Made by a program: the position numbers and the translations under genes | Notes under the pieces: model-generated | What the model was told of the DNA's origin: nothing | Databases searched by the model: none | Seen by the model: only the letters and a program-made list of their open reading frames with translations | Assembly: GCA_018001635.1 (NCBI GenBank) | Contig: JAGNHS010000014.1 | Location: 1 to 54,919 of the forward strand | DNA length: 54,919 bases | DNA from: Pseudomonadota bacterium | GTDB lineage: Bacteria > Bdellovibrionota > UBA2428 | Reading direction: 5' to 3' | Part shown: positions 25,289 to 33,994 of the stretch, one piece after another | Position numbering within the stretch: the first letter of the stretch is position 1 | Layout of the letters: each line of letters opens with the position of its first letter

Positions 25289-26772
25289 GCGGCTGCTGTT
25301 TCGCTCATTAGTTTTTTAATTTTTTCTTCGAGTTCAGCAATGGACTTATCTTTATTGGCAATTGATTCTAGAAGTTTTTTAAGTTCTATTTGCAAAGTTT
25401 CCACTTTTCTTTTGAGGTGTTCGTTGTTGTCGATGAGTTCTTTGTCGGTGGTGGCTTGTCTGCGAGTTTTCATGAGATGCAAAAGATCTTTCGAAAGTTC
25501 TGCACAAACTTGGTTGAGTTGGGTGATGGTGATGTTGAGTTTTTGAACTTCTCCTGGATTTTGAATTACAGGCTCATCATTTGTTTTAGCGTGAGCTTCC
25601 TTAGAGTTTTCGTTTTTTCCGTGAAAAATGCTTTTGACGTTATCTACGGCAGTGGACCTTCCGCTACCTCGAGGTTTATCACCTACGATAGCGGGTTCTC
25701 TGAGAATGTCTTCTAGGTCTTTAGAGTTGACCTTTTTAGAGGCCATAGACTTGGTGTTGGTTGTTTCGATGACGGCTTCAGCCACTTTAGTGTTTTCAAG
25801 TGCGATGCCGCTCGCTGCAATTTTTTTAGCAATTTCTTCGGGCATTTCATCGCTAGGTTCGCTGTGCGAAAATGAAAAGTAATAGCCAGAGGCGTTGGCT
25901 TCGCCTGACTTTTTAGGAAAGCTGAGTCGTGTAACAAGATAAACAGGATCGTTTTGATCGTTGCTCTGCTTAAAGGATCCATGAAAAAACAACAAGGTTT
26001 CTGAGTGTTGAATGCTGTGGAAAAATTCTGGGAAAATAGAATTAGGAGGAGAGGCTTTTTGGCCCAGTGCCTGAACGGAGTTGGTGAAATCTTTTTTAAT
26101 AGAATCTAAGGAGGTGGCTTTGGAAAAGCTGGAAATAGCAATGACTAATTTTAGAGGATCTAATCCAAAATGGATTTTAAAAGGGGAGCTGACTTCAAAT
26201 TTTCCGCCTTGAACTTTTCCGTGAGGCAGAGTGAGGCCTCGTAAGAGCTTGTTGGTTTTGTCGTTGTCGATTCCAAATTTATTTAAAAAAGTGGTGAGCA
26301 ATTTTTCGAATTGTTCAAAATCTTTGGTGCTGTTGATATCTTCCGTGGAAAATTTTCCGCTGTTTTGCAGGAAGAGTTTTAGAGACACGTCGTGATCGAA
26401 GAAAACAGTGTGATAAAGAGTTCCACACATAAAAGAGTGATCGAGTCTTTGAAGCGGCGGAAAAAAGCCTCTAAAGAAACTGTGTTTATAAGGCTCGGTG
26501 ATGTGTTCGGTGGCAGGTTCGCCGAGCAAATAAACATGGGCTGTAGTTTTATGTTTATTAAAAAATTCAAAACTACTGAAGCCTGCACAGGCTGGGTGAA
26601 AGGCATCGATTAAAATAACAGTGCCGTTGTGTTGGAGATGTTCGAGTGGAATTTCTTCGAGCTTTTCGGCTCGTCTCATGAGATATTCGCGCGCGCTTCT
26701 TTCTCTTGATAATAGCGCTTTCCAGAGAGGCAAATACGAATCTTGCCCTCCGACTAACCAAACAACTCTCAT
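25285..26772 (-). CDS. Unknown protein with C-terminal coiled coil
   Basis: A 495-residue cytoplasmic protein without a signal peptide. The N-terminal 120 residues start with MRVVWLVGGQDSYLPLWKALL and contain GTVILIDAFHP, a pattern of alternating beta strands that recalls a response-regulator-like or Rossmann fold without its acidic pocket. The middle (about 120-300) is unassigned. Residues about 410-490 form a strongly predicted coiled coil (LCAELSKDLLHLMK, LKRKVETLQIELKKLLES, IAELEEKIKKLMSE). No family recognised. A scaffold or signalling role is possible but unsupported. Confidence 0.65.
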   Translation of the reverse strand: MRVVWLVGGQDSYLPLWKALLSRERSAREYLMRRAEKLEEIPLEHLQHNGTVILIDAFHPACAGFSSFEFFNKHKTTAHVYLLGEPATEHITEPYKHSFFRGFFPPLQRLDHSFMCGTLYHTVFFDHDVSLKLFLQNSGKFSTEDINSTKDFEQFEKLLTTFLNKFGIDNDKTNKLLRGLTLPHGKVQGGKFEVSSPFKIHFGLDPLKLVIAISSFSKATSLDSIKKDFTNSVQALGQKASPPNSIFPEFFHSIQHSETLLFFHGSFKQSNDQNDPVYLVTRLSFPKKSGEANASGYYFSFSHSEPSDEMPEEIAKKIAASGIALENTKVAEAVIETTNTKSMASKKVNSKDLEDILREPAIVGDKPRGSGRSTAVDNVKSIFHGKNENSKEAHAKTNDEPVIQNPGEVQKLNITITQLNQVCAELSKDLLHLMKTRRQATTDKELIDNNEHLKRKVETLQIELKKLLESIANKDKSIAELEEKIKKLMSETAAA

Positions 26773-26962
26773 GTTACTGATATCGGAGGATTTTCTTGAA
26801 TTCTTAATTTTTCCGTATCTATTTTAGGCGCTGTTCGACATTTTACAGACGCATTTTTGACAAGCCGAAATATTCGCAAAACTGAGAGAAAAGCTTAAAC
26901 AGTGTGCCCCGCCTAAGTTCTTTGATTTGCTAATATTAACCGCATTTTAACAGTCGAAAAAT

Positions 26963-26978
26963 TGGCACGTAGTGTGCA
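26963..26978 (+). promoter_or_regulatory. Sigma-54 promoter of pilA
   Basis: TGGCACGTAGTGTGCA matches the -24/-12 consensus TGGCACG-N4-TTGCA with a single mismatch (GTGCA). The GC element is about 42 nt before the pilA ATG, leaving a leader of about 30 nt with a GGGGGG ribosome site. A PilS/PilR pair, the sigma-54 system that usually controls pilA, is encoded 1 kb away. Confidence 0.88.
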
Positions 26979-27019
26979 GCTATCTGGGTGATAAGATAAA
27001 AAAACCATAGGGGGGTTTT

Positions 27020-27565
27020 ATGTTAAAAAACAATAAAGGTTTCTCGATGATCGAGCTTATGGTGGTTGTAGCCATCATAGGTATCATCATGACGATTTCT
27101 CTACCGAACTATCAAAAGTTCAAAAGCAAAGCTAAGCAGACCAATGCGAAAGCAGAGCTCACAGGTGTGTTTATGTCTGAACAGAATTTCAGTATTGAAT
27201 ATGGAAAGTATCATAATAACCTTCCTTACGTAGGTTATATCCCGGATGGTTATCCTAAAAAAGGTGGAACAGGTGCTGATAAAAATTGTCCAAACGCAAC
27301 CGCCACAACATTTGCTAATACGAGATATTACGCTACTGGATTTTCAGGATCTGATGATCCTCAGATAGCTTCATTGGGAGCTATACCATGTCCCGGGGTC
27401 CTTCATTATAAGAGTACAGTAAACACTGGTATTTCACCTGCTGGTACAGTACCAGGTGATGGTACTTTTTTGGCAGTAGCTTCAGGGGAGCTTGATGGTA
27501 CCCCTGATGAGTGGACCATAAATGAGAATAAGGTACTAATTAACTCAGTCAAAGGCGCTCAATAA
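27020..27565 (+). CDS. pilA: Type IV pilin (major pilin PilA-like)
   Basis: A 181-residue prepilin. A 7-residue leader MLKNNKG precedes the PilD cleavage site, followed by FSMIELMVVVAIIGIIMTIS. It has the Phe at +1 and Glu at +5 needed for processing, methylation and assembly. The hydrophobic helix runs into a Lys-rich spine. The globular part has two cysteines (KNCPNA, IPCPGV) for the C-terminal disulfide loop. Its length is that of a major or pseudopilin-sized pilin. The sigma-54 promoter and nearby pil genes support the pilA assignment. Confidence 0.9.
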   Translation: MLKNNKGFSMIELMVVVAIIGIIMTISLPNYQKFKSKAKQTNAKAELTGVFMSEQNFSIEYGKYHNNLPYVGYIPDGYPKKGGTGADKNCPNATATTFANTRYYATGFSGSDDPQIASLGAIPCPGVLHYKSTVNTGISPAGTVPGDGTFLAVASGELDGTPDEWTINENKVLINSVKGAQ

Positions 27566-27594
27566 TCTAATCCACTAATCACTTTATGAAGTGG

Positions 27595-27632
27595 CCCCCA
27601 CACAAGTGCAAGCTTGGAGTGGGGGTTTTTTT
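27595..27632 (+). terminator. Intrinsic terminator of pilA
   Basis: CCCCCAC (27595-27601) pairs with GTGGGGG (27619-27625), with further inner pairing CAAG/CTTG, followed by seven T residues. Confidence 0.88.
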
Positions 27633-27971
27633 ATTGAGTACTATTGAAGTGCCTTGCAGGCACAGAAATTCATTTCACCGCAACGGTTTCGCTAAATTCC
27701 AAGAATGAGGCTTAAGTTTTTTAAGAAAGTGGACGATTCCTACTTACGGGGTTTATTCCGCTTTCGTTGTCCTAAGCTCATCCAAAGCGCGTTAACGCTT
27801 TGGATGAGGCGAAGAACCATTAACAGAATTTCGAGGTGTCTCATGTGCACCCGACCTTTCTGTTGCGCTACCACATCCATGTGAAAACTTTGTGCCCACA
27901 AGGCGAATTAGTCCTAGCTAGATTCATGCCAAGCTTAGATTTGAGTTGAGCAAATTTAATTGAAAAACAGT
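27633..27971. other. Gene-free stretch with a perfect 13-bp hairpin
   Basis: About 340 nt between pilA and the convergent gene. It contains CTCATCCAAAGCG (27777-27789), loop CGTTAA, and CGCTTTGGATGAG (27796-27808), a perfect stem with no U-tract. A 59-codon frame (27705-27884) runs through it, but it has no ribosome site and a composition unlike the neighbours, so I do not call it. A small RNA or decayed element is possible; nothing else is seen. Confidence 0.4.
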
Positions 27972-28643
27972 TTATTTTAGAGTTCTTTTCGGAAGATTGG
28001 GATCGAGCTGCGATTGGAATTCTTCTTTTTGAGTTTCGCTGAGTGAAGAAACTTCACGGTGACCAAGTTTTTCAGCAAGTGAAGCTGCAAAAATTGGGGC
28101 TCCAGGTCTTTTTGAAGTTTGATAAAACATTTCAGCGGCTAGTTGTCGGTCTTTTAGATTTTCGATGGCGTGATATCCGCCCCAATACCAGGGTGTGAAA
28201 AATTGCGGAGCTCTGTGAATGAGTTCATTCATTAATATGGTAGAGCCAATCGGGTCTTTTCCAATCACAAAGAGCACGGGAGTGATAGATAATATTCTTC
28301 GGTATTCTTGAGTGTTTGAATAAATAGCAAAGGTATGGAGTTTAGAAAAAAGCCAGCTATAGTCGCGTTCAAAACTCGAATTAAAATGGAGCCCCTGCAA
28401 AGTTTCTAACCAAATATATGAAAGCTGAGCCGCTTTTAAACCTGGAAAAAAAAACCTTCTAAATGATTTTCCTTGTAGGTCTTCTTTAAAAGCGGTGGAT
28501 TCTCTTTCGTGCTTTAAACGAAGAACTCTTTCTCCGTTGCGAGGATCGGAAAAATTTTGAGAGGAAAGCAATGCATATGCTTGAAGAAATGGCAGACAAA
28601 GAATTAAAAATTTAAATAAAAAATTTAAATTTCTATTTTTCAT
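27972..28643 (-). CDS. Exported TPR-like protein at end of pil operon
   Basis: A 223-residue protein with a signal peptide ([19 protein letters not shown], ending near AYALL). The rest is alpha-helical with weak TPR-like repeats (YWGGYHAIENLKDRQLAAEMFYQTSK, GAPIFAASLAEKLGHRE). Its start overlaps the pilR stop (ATGA), so it is translated with pilR and belongs to the pil operon. No known pilus protein matches by eye. A role in pilus assembly is inferred from position alone. Confidence 0.62.
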   Translation of the reverse strand: MKNRNLNFLFKFLILCLPFLQAYALLSSQNFSDPRNGERVLRLKHERESTAFKEDLQGKSFRRFFFPGLKAAQLSYIWLETLQGLHFNSSFERDYSWLFSKLHTFAIYSNTQEYRRILSITPVLFVIGKDPIGSTILMNELIHRAPQFFTPWYWGGYHAIENLKDRQLAAEMFYQTSKRPGAPIFAASLAEKLGHREVSSLSETQKEEFQSQLDPNLPKRTLK

Positions 28644-30064
28644 GTCGAGCTGTCGGCATCATCGTCGTCGCTAGCCATATCAAGTTTCTCAAGTCTATAG
28701 CGCATCGATCTCAATGTGATGCCTAATAATTTGGCGGCTTCTTTTTTCTGATTATGACTTTGCTCTAAGGCTTTAAGAAGGAATTCTCTCTCGACGGTTT
28801 CCAATATTTCATCGATTTTGACCCCGCTGGCTTTCCAAACAAGTTCTTTTCCTAGAGTGTCCAGGCGAGGTTTTAAAGGTTCGCGGATGCTATCGGGAAG
28901 ACCCTCTGGTAAAAGTGAAGGGCCACTCTCAAGTGCCATCATTCTTTCAATGACGTTTTCTAATTCTCGTACGTTTCCCGGCCAGCGATGAGTTTTGAGT
29001 AATTCTAAAGTCTCGCTCGCGAGTGATTTTGTTTCTTTTCCAAAACGCTCGGAGAATTTCTCAACAAAGAAATTGGCAAGCATGGGAATGTCGTCTTTGC
29101 GCTTTCTTAATGGAGGAACGTTGATTTGAATTACGTTCAGTCGAAAGTAGAGGTCTTCTCGAAAAGTTTTTTTGGCCACTTCTTCTTCGAGATTTCTATT
29201 AGTAGCTGCTATGAGTCTCACATTGGTGTGGAGTGCCTCGGTAGATCCGACGGGATTAAAAGTTCCATCTTGTAAAACTCTTAGGAGCGTAGCTTGAAGT
29301 GTGAGAGGCAATTCGCCAATTTCATCTAAGAAAAGTGTGCCACCGTTAGCGGCTTCGAAATATCCTTTTTTGTCGGCGATGGCGCCCGTAAAAGCACCTT
29401 TTCTATGGCCAAAAAGTTCAGATTCAATAAGTTCTTCTGGGATAGCGCCGCAGTTGACGCTAAGGTAGGGACCGTCTTTTAATTCACTATTATAGTGAAC
29501 GGCTTTGGCGACTAATTCTTTACCTGTTCCAGATTCTCCCATAATGAGAATGCTAGATTTTGTGGGAGAGACTCTTTTGATGAGATCAAAAATTTTGAGC
29601 ATTTCTTGAGAGCCACCTATGATATTGGAAAAACTAAATCTTTCGCCCAACTCTTCGCGCATTCTTTGGTTGGCCTGAACTAATACGCGATTTTCGAGCG
29701 CCTTTTGAATGCGCACTTTAACGTCGTCAATTTTAAAGGGCTTAGTGAGATAATCAAAAGCTCCTAACTTCATAGCTTCAACAGCAGTTTCGGTTGAACC
29801 AAAAGCTGTTACCATCATCACGAGTGCGTTAGGGTCTTTACTGCGAATTTTACCGAGAAGTTCTAATCCTCCCATTTCTGGCATTTGTAAATCCGAAATG
29901 ACAAGATCAAAATTTCCATTTTGAAATTTTTCAAAAGCAACTTTTCCGTTTTCTGCAATCTCTACATTCATTTTTTCGCGTTTGAGCATGATTTGCAAAA
30001 ATTCGCGGATGCTGGGTTCATCATCAACAACAAGAATAGTGGGTTTAAACGGCGATGTTTTCAT
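28640..30064 (-). CDS. pilR: Sigma-54 response regulator PilR
   Basis: A 474-residue NtrC-type activator. I prefer the ATG at 30064 ([16 protein letters not shown]), which follows AGAGGAG; the longer frame from a TTG at 30091 lacks a ribosome site. The receiver domain (about 1-120) has the phosphoacceptor Asp in [12 protein letters not shown]. The AAA+ domain has Walker A GESGTGKE, the sigma-54-contacting GAFTGA, and Walker [11 protein letters not shown] Fis-type helix-turn-helix ([22 protein letters not shown] region) ends the protein. It overlaps pilS. Its likely target is the sigma-54 promoter of pilA at 26963. Confidence 0.92.
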   Translation of the reverse strand: MKTSPFKPTILVVDDEPSIREFLQIMLKREKMNVEIAENGKVAFEKFQNGNFDLVISDLQMPEMGGLELLGKIRSKDPNALVMMVTAFGSTETAVEAMKLGAFDYLTKPFKIDDVKVRIQKALENRVLVQANQRMREELGERFSFSNIIGGSQEMLKIFDLIKRVSPTKSSILIMGESGTGKELVAKAVHYNSELKDGPYLSVNCGAIPEELIESELFGHRKGAFTGAIADKKGYFEAANGGTLFLDEIGELPLTLQATLLRVLQDGTFNPVGSTEALHTNVRLIAATNRNLEEEVAKKTFREDLYFRLNVIQINVPPLRKRKDDIPMLANFFVEKFSERFGKETKSLASETLELLKTHRWPGNVRELENVIERMMALESGPSLLPEGLPDSIREPLKPRLDTLGKELVWKASGVKIDEILETVEREFLLKALEQSHNQKKEAAKLLGITLRSMRYRLEKLDMASDDDDADSST

Positions 30065-31643
30065 GGCGTGTTGAGGCTCCTCTGAAGTCAATTGTAAATT
30101 GTGTTCCCTTTTGATTCCCTAGTTCAATCAAAGGGGATTCAAGTCTAACAGCTGCTCCCATAGACTCTAATAGTTTATAGGATATAGCTAACCCAAGACC
30201 AGTTCCCTTTTCTTTGGTTGTAAAAAAAGGTTCATAAATTCGACTTTGGATATCCTTGGGAATGCCAGACCCATCGTCTTTAATGCTAAGTTTGGCGGGA
30301 CTTTCAAGACTGAGTGTGACTCTATGGGCGCCAGCCTGTCCGGCGTTCAGAATGAAATTCATTAATACTTGAGTGAGTTTGTTGGGTTCTCCCAGCGCAA
30401 TCACTTCTGAATCGGGAAAATTACAAATAATTTCACATTTTAATTCGAGCCATTTTGGGTTGAGCTGAAAGGACTCTTTAATTCTTGTAATGAGAGCCTT
30501 TAAGTCAACTTTTTCAAATTTCAATTGAGGAGGGCGCACGTAATCTAAAAACTCTGTAATCAAATTATCCAATCTTTGAGATTCTGATTGAATGATGTTG
30601 AGCATTTTTTGATCTTCTTGGTCTAAGTTTGGAGTTCCTATCAAAAGTTGAGCACAGCCACTGATGCTGGCCAGTGGATTGCGAATTTCATGGGCAATAC
30701 CGGCGGCTAGTTTTCCTACGGCGGCTAATTTTTCATTCAAACGAAGAGTTTCTTCGAGTTCCATAATATGTGTAAGATCTTGGAAAACAACCAGGGTACC
30801 AATCGGACTTTTGTCTTCGGGGTCATAGAGTCGCGCTAATGAATATCCCAATTTCATTTTTCCTTTTGCGCTAGAAAATTCCACAACTTTTCGGTCGGTT
30901 TCTCTACGCAAGTGATCCATGACGGGCACTAGGGTGTGGAGTTTGTCTCTTAATTTGTCGAGCTCTGGCATGAGGTCGCTTAAAAAATATCCCAGAACTT
31001 CAAATTCGGCTTTTCCTAATATTTGTAAACCCACAGGGTTAATTTGAATAATTTTTCCAGCCGTATCAATACTCATAAGTCCGCTGGGAATATTTTGCAG
31101 TATGGCTTTTTGTAAATTTTCTAAACGCTTGCGCGCGCCTTCGGATTTTACGAGTGCGCGGTCAGTTTTTTCGAGAAGTCTTGCTAAGTATTGCCCGAGA
31201 TATGTGGTGACTAAAATCGCGAATACGTTTCCAAAAATAGAGGGGCCAAAACCTACGGCAAAACTCATGAGAAGAGCGCTGGATGCGGCCACTATCCAAG
31301 GCATCCATAGAGTTTTTAAAATAATGGCAGAACCTAAGCTCAATAAAGGGAAGAGTAGTAAAAATGGAGAAGCGCTGGCTCCCGTGGTTTTAACTAAATA
31401 CATGGCCACTGCGGAATCTGCTAAAAACAAACTGAATATTTGGTGAATGCTAGTGAGTTTAAAACTATAAACAAACTGTAAGCTGGCTGAGAGAAATATC
31501 AATATGAAGAGAACGTGCGAATGTTCAGAGTTATCGGCAATGAAAAGTATAGGGTAATAAACCACTATAAAAAAAACGATAGCCAAATAGAGCGCGGCTC
31601 TCGTGATTAATATAATAGGGCTATTATTGATTTTATGATCCAC
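30045..31643 (-). CDS. pilS: Sensor histidine kinase PilS
   Basis: A kinase of about 532 residues. I chose GTG 31643 because AGGAG lies 9 nt before it; an ATG at 31652 sits directly against that site. The N-terminus has about six transmembrane helices (about 15-165), as in PilS. A PAS domain follows (LMSIDTAGKIIQINPVG, VLGYFLSDLMPEL). The kinase core has H-box AAGIAHEIRNPLASISG, N-box NFILNAGQAGA and G-boxes DDGSGIP and GTGLGLAI. It should phosphorylate PilR, encoded immediately downstream. It overlaps pilC by 11 nt. Confidence 0.9.
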   Translation of the reverse strand: MDHKINNSPIILITRAALYLAIVFFIVVYYPILFIADNSEHSHVLFILIFLSASLQFVYSFKLTSIHQIFSLFLADSAVAMYLVKTTGASASPFLLLFPLLSLGSAIILKTLWMPWIVAASSALLMSFAVGFGPSIFGNVFAILVTTYLGQYLARLLEKTDRALVKSEGARKRLENLQKAILQNIPSGLMSIDTAGKIIQINPVGLQILGKAEFEVLGYFLSDLMPELDKLRDKLHTLVPVMDHLRRETDRKVVEFSSAKGKMKLGYSLARLYDPEDKSPIGTLVVFQDLTHIMELEETLRLNEKLAAVGKLAAGIAHEIRNPLASISGCAQLLIGTPNLDQEDQKMLNIIQSESQRLDNLITEFLDYVRPPQLKFEKVDLKALITRIKESFQLNPKWLELKCEIICNFPDSEVIALGEPNKLTQVLMNFILNAGQAGAHRVTLSLESPAKLSIKDDGSGIPKDIQSRIYEPFFTTKEKGTGLGLAISYKLLESMGAAVRLESPLIELGNQKGTQFTIDFRGASTRHENIAV

Positions 31644-32910
31644 CGACCACATCTCCTATTTTGAAGATTGGGAGATAAAGCGGAACAAGGAAAGCCATCA
31701 CTATGGCACCCACTATAATAATCATTAAAGGTTCTAATGCAGATGTGAGAGAGCCTACGGCAGCATCCACTTCATCCTCGTAGAATTCAGCCACTTTATT
31801 GAGCATCTGATCGAGTTGTCCTGTTTGTTCGCCAACAGTAATCATGCCGACAACCATTTTGGGAAAAAGTTTATTAGTCCCAAGTATTCCACCAAGACTT
31901 TGACCTTCTTTAATGGATTCTTTGGCTTTAAGAATGGATGTTTCAATAGAATAATTACCGCTGACTTTTGCAGTGATATCTAGAGCGTCCAGAAAGGGAA
32001 CGCCAGATTGCATAAGAGTCCCGAGGGTTCTTGAGAAGCGCGCGAGACCTGCTTTGAGAATAATATTTCCAAAAATGGGCGATGCTAACAAAAATGGGTC
32101 CATGCTTTTTCTAGCTTCTTCGTTTTTAAAGATATACATTATAAAAACTACAACCCCTGCGAGCATCGCAAAGTATAAGAAGAAGTGATTTTGGAATTCT
32201 TTCGACAGAGTAATAATGATTTGAGTGGCCGCGGGTAATTCCTTTTTGTTTGATAAAAACATGTTTTCAAATACAGGCACTACAAAAAGCAACATACCTA
32301 TCACCACAGCTACCACTAGAACTAATGTGATGATGGGGTAGGTCATGGCGGATTTGATTTTTCGTTTTAAGGAGGCTTCTTTTTCGTAATACAGAGATAG
32401 TCTTAAAAGAATGGTGTCGAGTGATCCAGAAATTTCACCAGCGGCAATGAGGTTGATAAAAATTTTGTCAAAAATATCAGGATATTGTTTGAGCGCAGCT
32501 GAAAAATTCATACCTTCTTGAATTTTTGAAATAATGACTTTTAAAACGCCGCCAAAGGCTTTGTTTTCTACTTGGTCTGCTAAAAGCGTGAGGGCTTGAA
32601 CCAGTGGAATCCCTGAGCCTTGCATAGTGGCCAATTGTCTAATGAAGGCGGTGAACTGCGGAAGTGCGGGTCTGCGTGAGTTAAACATTTCTTCAAAAGA
32701 GAAGCTAGCGCCAGCGGATTGAGTTTGTGTAGTCACTCTGGATTGTGTTTGAGTGTTGGAGGATCCGCCTCCACCTTTAAGGATGGTGAGTTTTCTTGGC
32801 CGAATCATTTGCGCTTTGAGAATTTGCTGAGCGTCGTTGACGTCGAGCGCTTCTAGCTCACCTGATACAGCTTGAGCTGATCGATTCACTCCTTCGTATT
32901 TAATTTTCAC
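31633..32910 (-). CDS. pilC: Type IV pilus inner-membrane platform protein PilC
   Basis: A 425-residue T2SS-F family protein that forms the platform on which PilB and PilT act. The N-terminus (KYEGVNRSAQAVSGELEA) is the usual leading domain. Two homologous GspF domains follow with family stretches FTAFIRQLATMQGSGIPLVQAL, GEISGSLDTILLRLSLYYE, FSRTLGTLMQSGVPFLDALDI and GEQTGQLDQMLNKVAEFYEDEV. Hydrophobic helices lie near 185, 240 and 400. A Gly/Gln/Ser/Thr-rich linker (about 45-70) is longer than usual. It overlaps pilT by four bases. Confidence 0.95.
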   Translation of the reverse strand: MKIKYEGVNRSAQAVSGELEALDVNDAQQILKAQMIRPRKLTILKGGGGSSNTQTQSRVTTQTQSAGASFSFEEMFNSRRPALPQFTAFIRQLATMQGSGIPLVQALTLLADQVENKAFGGVLKVIISKIQEGMNFSAALKQYPDIFDKIFINLIAAGEISGSLDTILLRLSLYYEKEASLKRKIKSAMTYPIITLVLVVAVVIGMLLFVVPVFENMFLSNKKELPAATQIIITLSKEFQNHFFLYFAMLAGVVVFIMYIFKNEEARKSMDPFLLASPIFGNIILKAGLARFSRTLGTLMQSGVPFLDALDITAKVSGNYSIETSILKAKESIKEGQSLGGILGTNKLFPKMVVGMITVGEQTGQLDQMLNKVAEFYEDEVDAAVGSLTSALEPLMIIIVGAIVMAFLVPLYLPIFKIGDVVGGS

Positions 32911-33992
32911 GCGATTTTCCTCCCACTATTTTTGGAAGTTAATCGTTCGAGTTCTTCAGTGTCGGGGCTCCATGAAAAGGCTTGGTCCAAACTCACGACT
33001 CCTTGTTGTACAAATCGAGCGAGTCCTTGGTTCATAGTGGTCATGCCGTGGATTTCTTGGCCGATTTGCATTTGTGAATAAACTTGATGAAGCTTGTCTT
33101 CGCGAATGAGGTTACGAATGGCTGGAGTGAGCGCCAAATATTCGTAAACCATTACGCGACGACTTTTGTCGATGGTCTCAACTAAGGCCTGTGAAAGTAT
33201 GGCTTCAAGAGTGAATGAAAGCAAAGTGCGAATATAATCTTGTCTATCGTGGGGAAACATTTGAATGAGTCGATTGATGGATTGAACGGCGCCGTTTGTG
33301 TGGAGTGTAGAAAAAACTAAGTGACCTGTTTCGGCGGCTCTTAGAGTGGCTTCTGCGGTTTCTTGGTCGCGCATTTCTCCCACCATGAGCACGTCTGGGT
33401 CTTCTCGAAGGGCTTGGCGAATTGCAGTGCCGAAGGATTCGCAATCTGGGCCAATCTCTCTTTGATTAACGAGGCTCGTGGCATGTTTATGAGTGAACTC
33501 AATGGGATCTTCAATAGTGATGATGTGATAGCGCTTCGATTTATTAATAGAGTTTAAGAACGCAGCTAAGGTTGTGGATTTTCCGCTTCCTGTAGCTCCG
33601 GTGACTAAAACTAAACCGTTGGGCTTTTCCGTTAAACCTTGCACATGACTGCCGAATCCTAAATCTTCAAGATTCGGAACTTCAGAGGGAATTCTTCTAA
33701 AGACACCGGCGATGGCGCCTCGTTGAATAAAAATATTTGCTCTAAGTCGAGCTACGTTTTTTACCCCAAAGGCAAAGTCGAGTTCTTTTTTTTCTTCGAA
33801 TTTTCTTTTTTGTTCGTCCGTTAAAAGTGAGTAACAAAGACTTTGAGTGTCTTCGGGCATGAGTATTTGACTCTTTGAGCGGTAAAGCTGCCCATTCACC
33901 CGAAAGGCGGGTGGGGCCCCTACAGTGAGGTGTAAATCTGAGGCGCCTTGTTCGATCATCGTTCTTAAAAGAGTGTTGAGTGAATAAGCCAT
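32907..33992 (-). CDS. pilT: Type IV pilus retraction ATPase PilT
   Basis: A 361-residue hexameric ATPase that depolymerises the pilus to produce twitching force. Seen are the PilT start LNTLLRTMIEQGASDLHLTVGAPP, Walker A GATGSGKST (about 131), the Asp box, Walker B and AIRQALREDPDVLMVGEMRD. The retraction-family signature AETGHLVFSTLHTNGAV with its His box is also present. It lies two bases after pilB and overlaps pilC. A second PilT-type gene lies at 51715. Confidence 0.95.
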   Translation of the reverse strand: MAYSLNTLLRTMIEQGASDLHLTVGAPPAFRVNGQLYRSKSQILMPEDTQSLCYSLLTDEQKRKFEEKKELDFAFGVKNVARLRANIFIQRGAIAGVFRRIPSEVPNLEDLGFGSHVQGLTEKPNGLVLVTGATGSGKSTTLAAFLNSINKSKRYHIITIEDPIEFTHKHATSLVNQREIGPDCESFGTAIRQALREDPDVLMVGEMRDQETAEATLRAAETGHLVFSTLHTNGAVQSINRLIQMFPHDRQDYIRTLLSFTLEAILSQALVETIDKSRRVMVYEYLALTPAIRNLIREDKLHQVYSQMQIGQEIHGMTTMNQGLARFVQQGVVSLDQAFSWSPDTEELERLTSKNSGRKIA

Positions 33993-33994
33993 GG

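Noticed and set aside
27705..27884. Small Cys/Arg-rich open frame of 59 codons
   Set aside because: No ribosome binding site, it runs through a perfect hairpin, and its composition is unlike real genes nearby.
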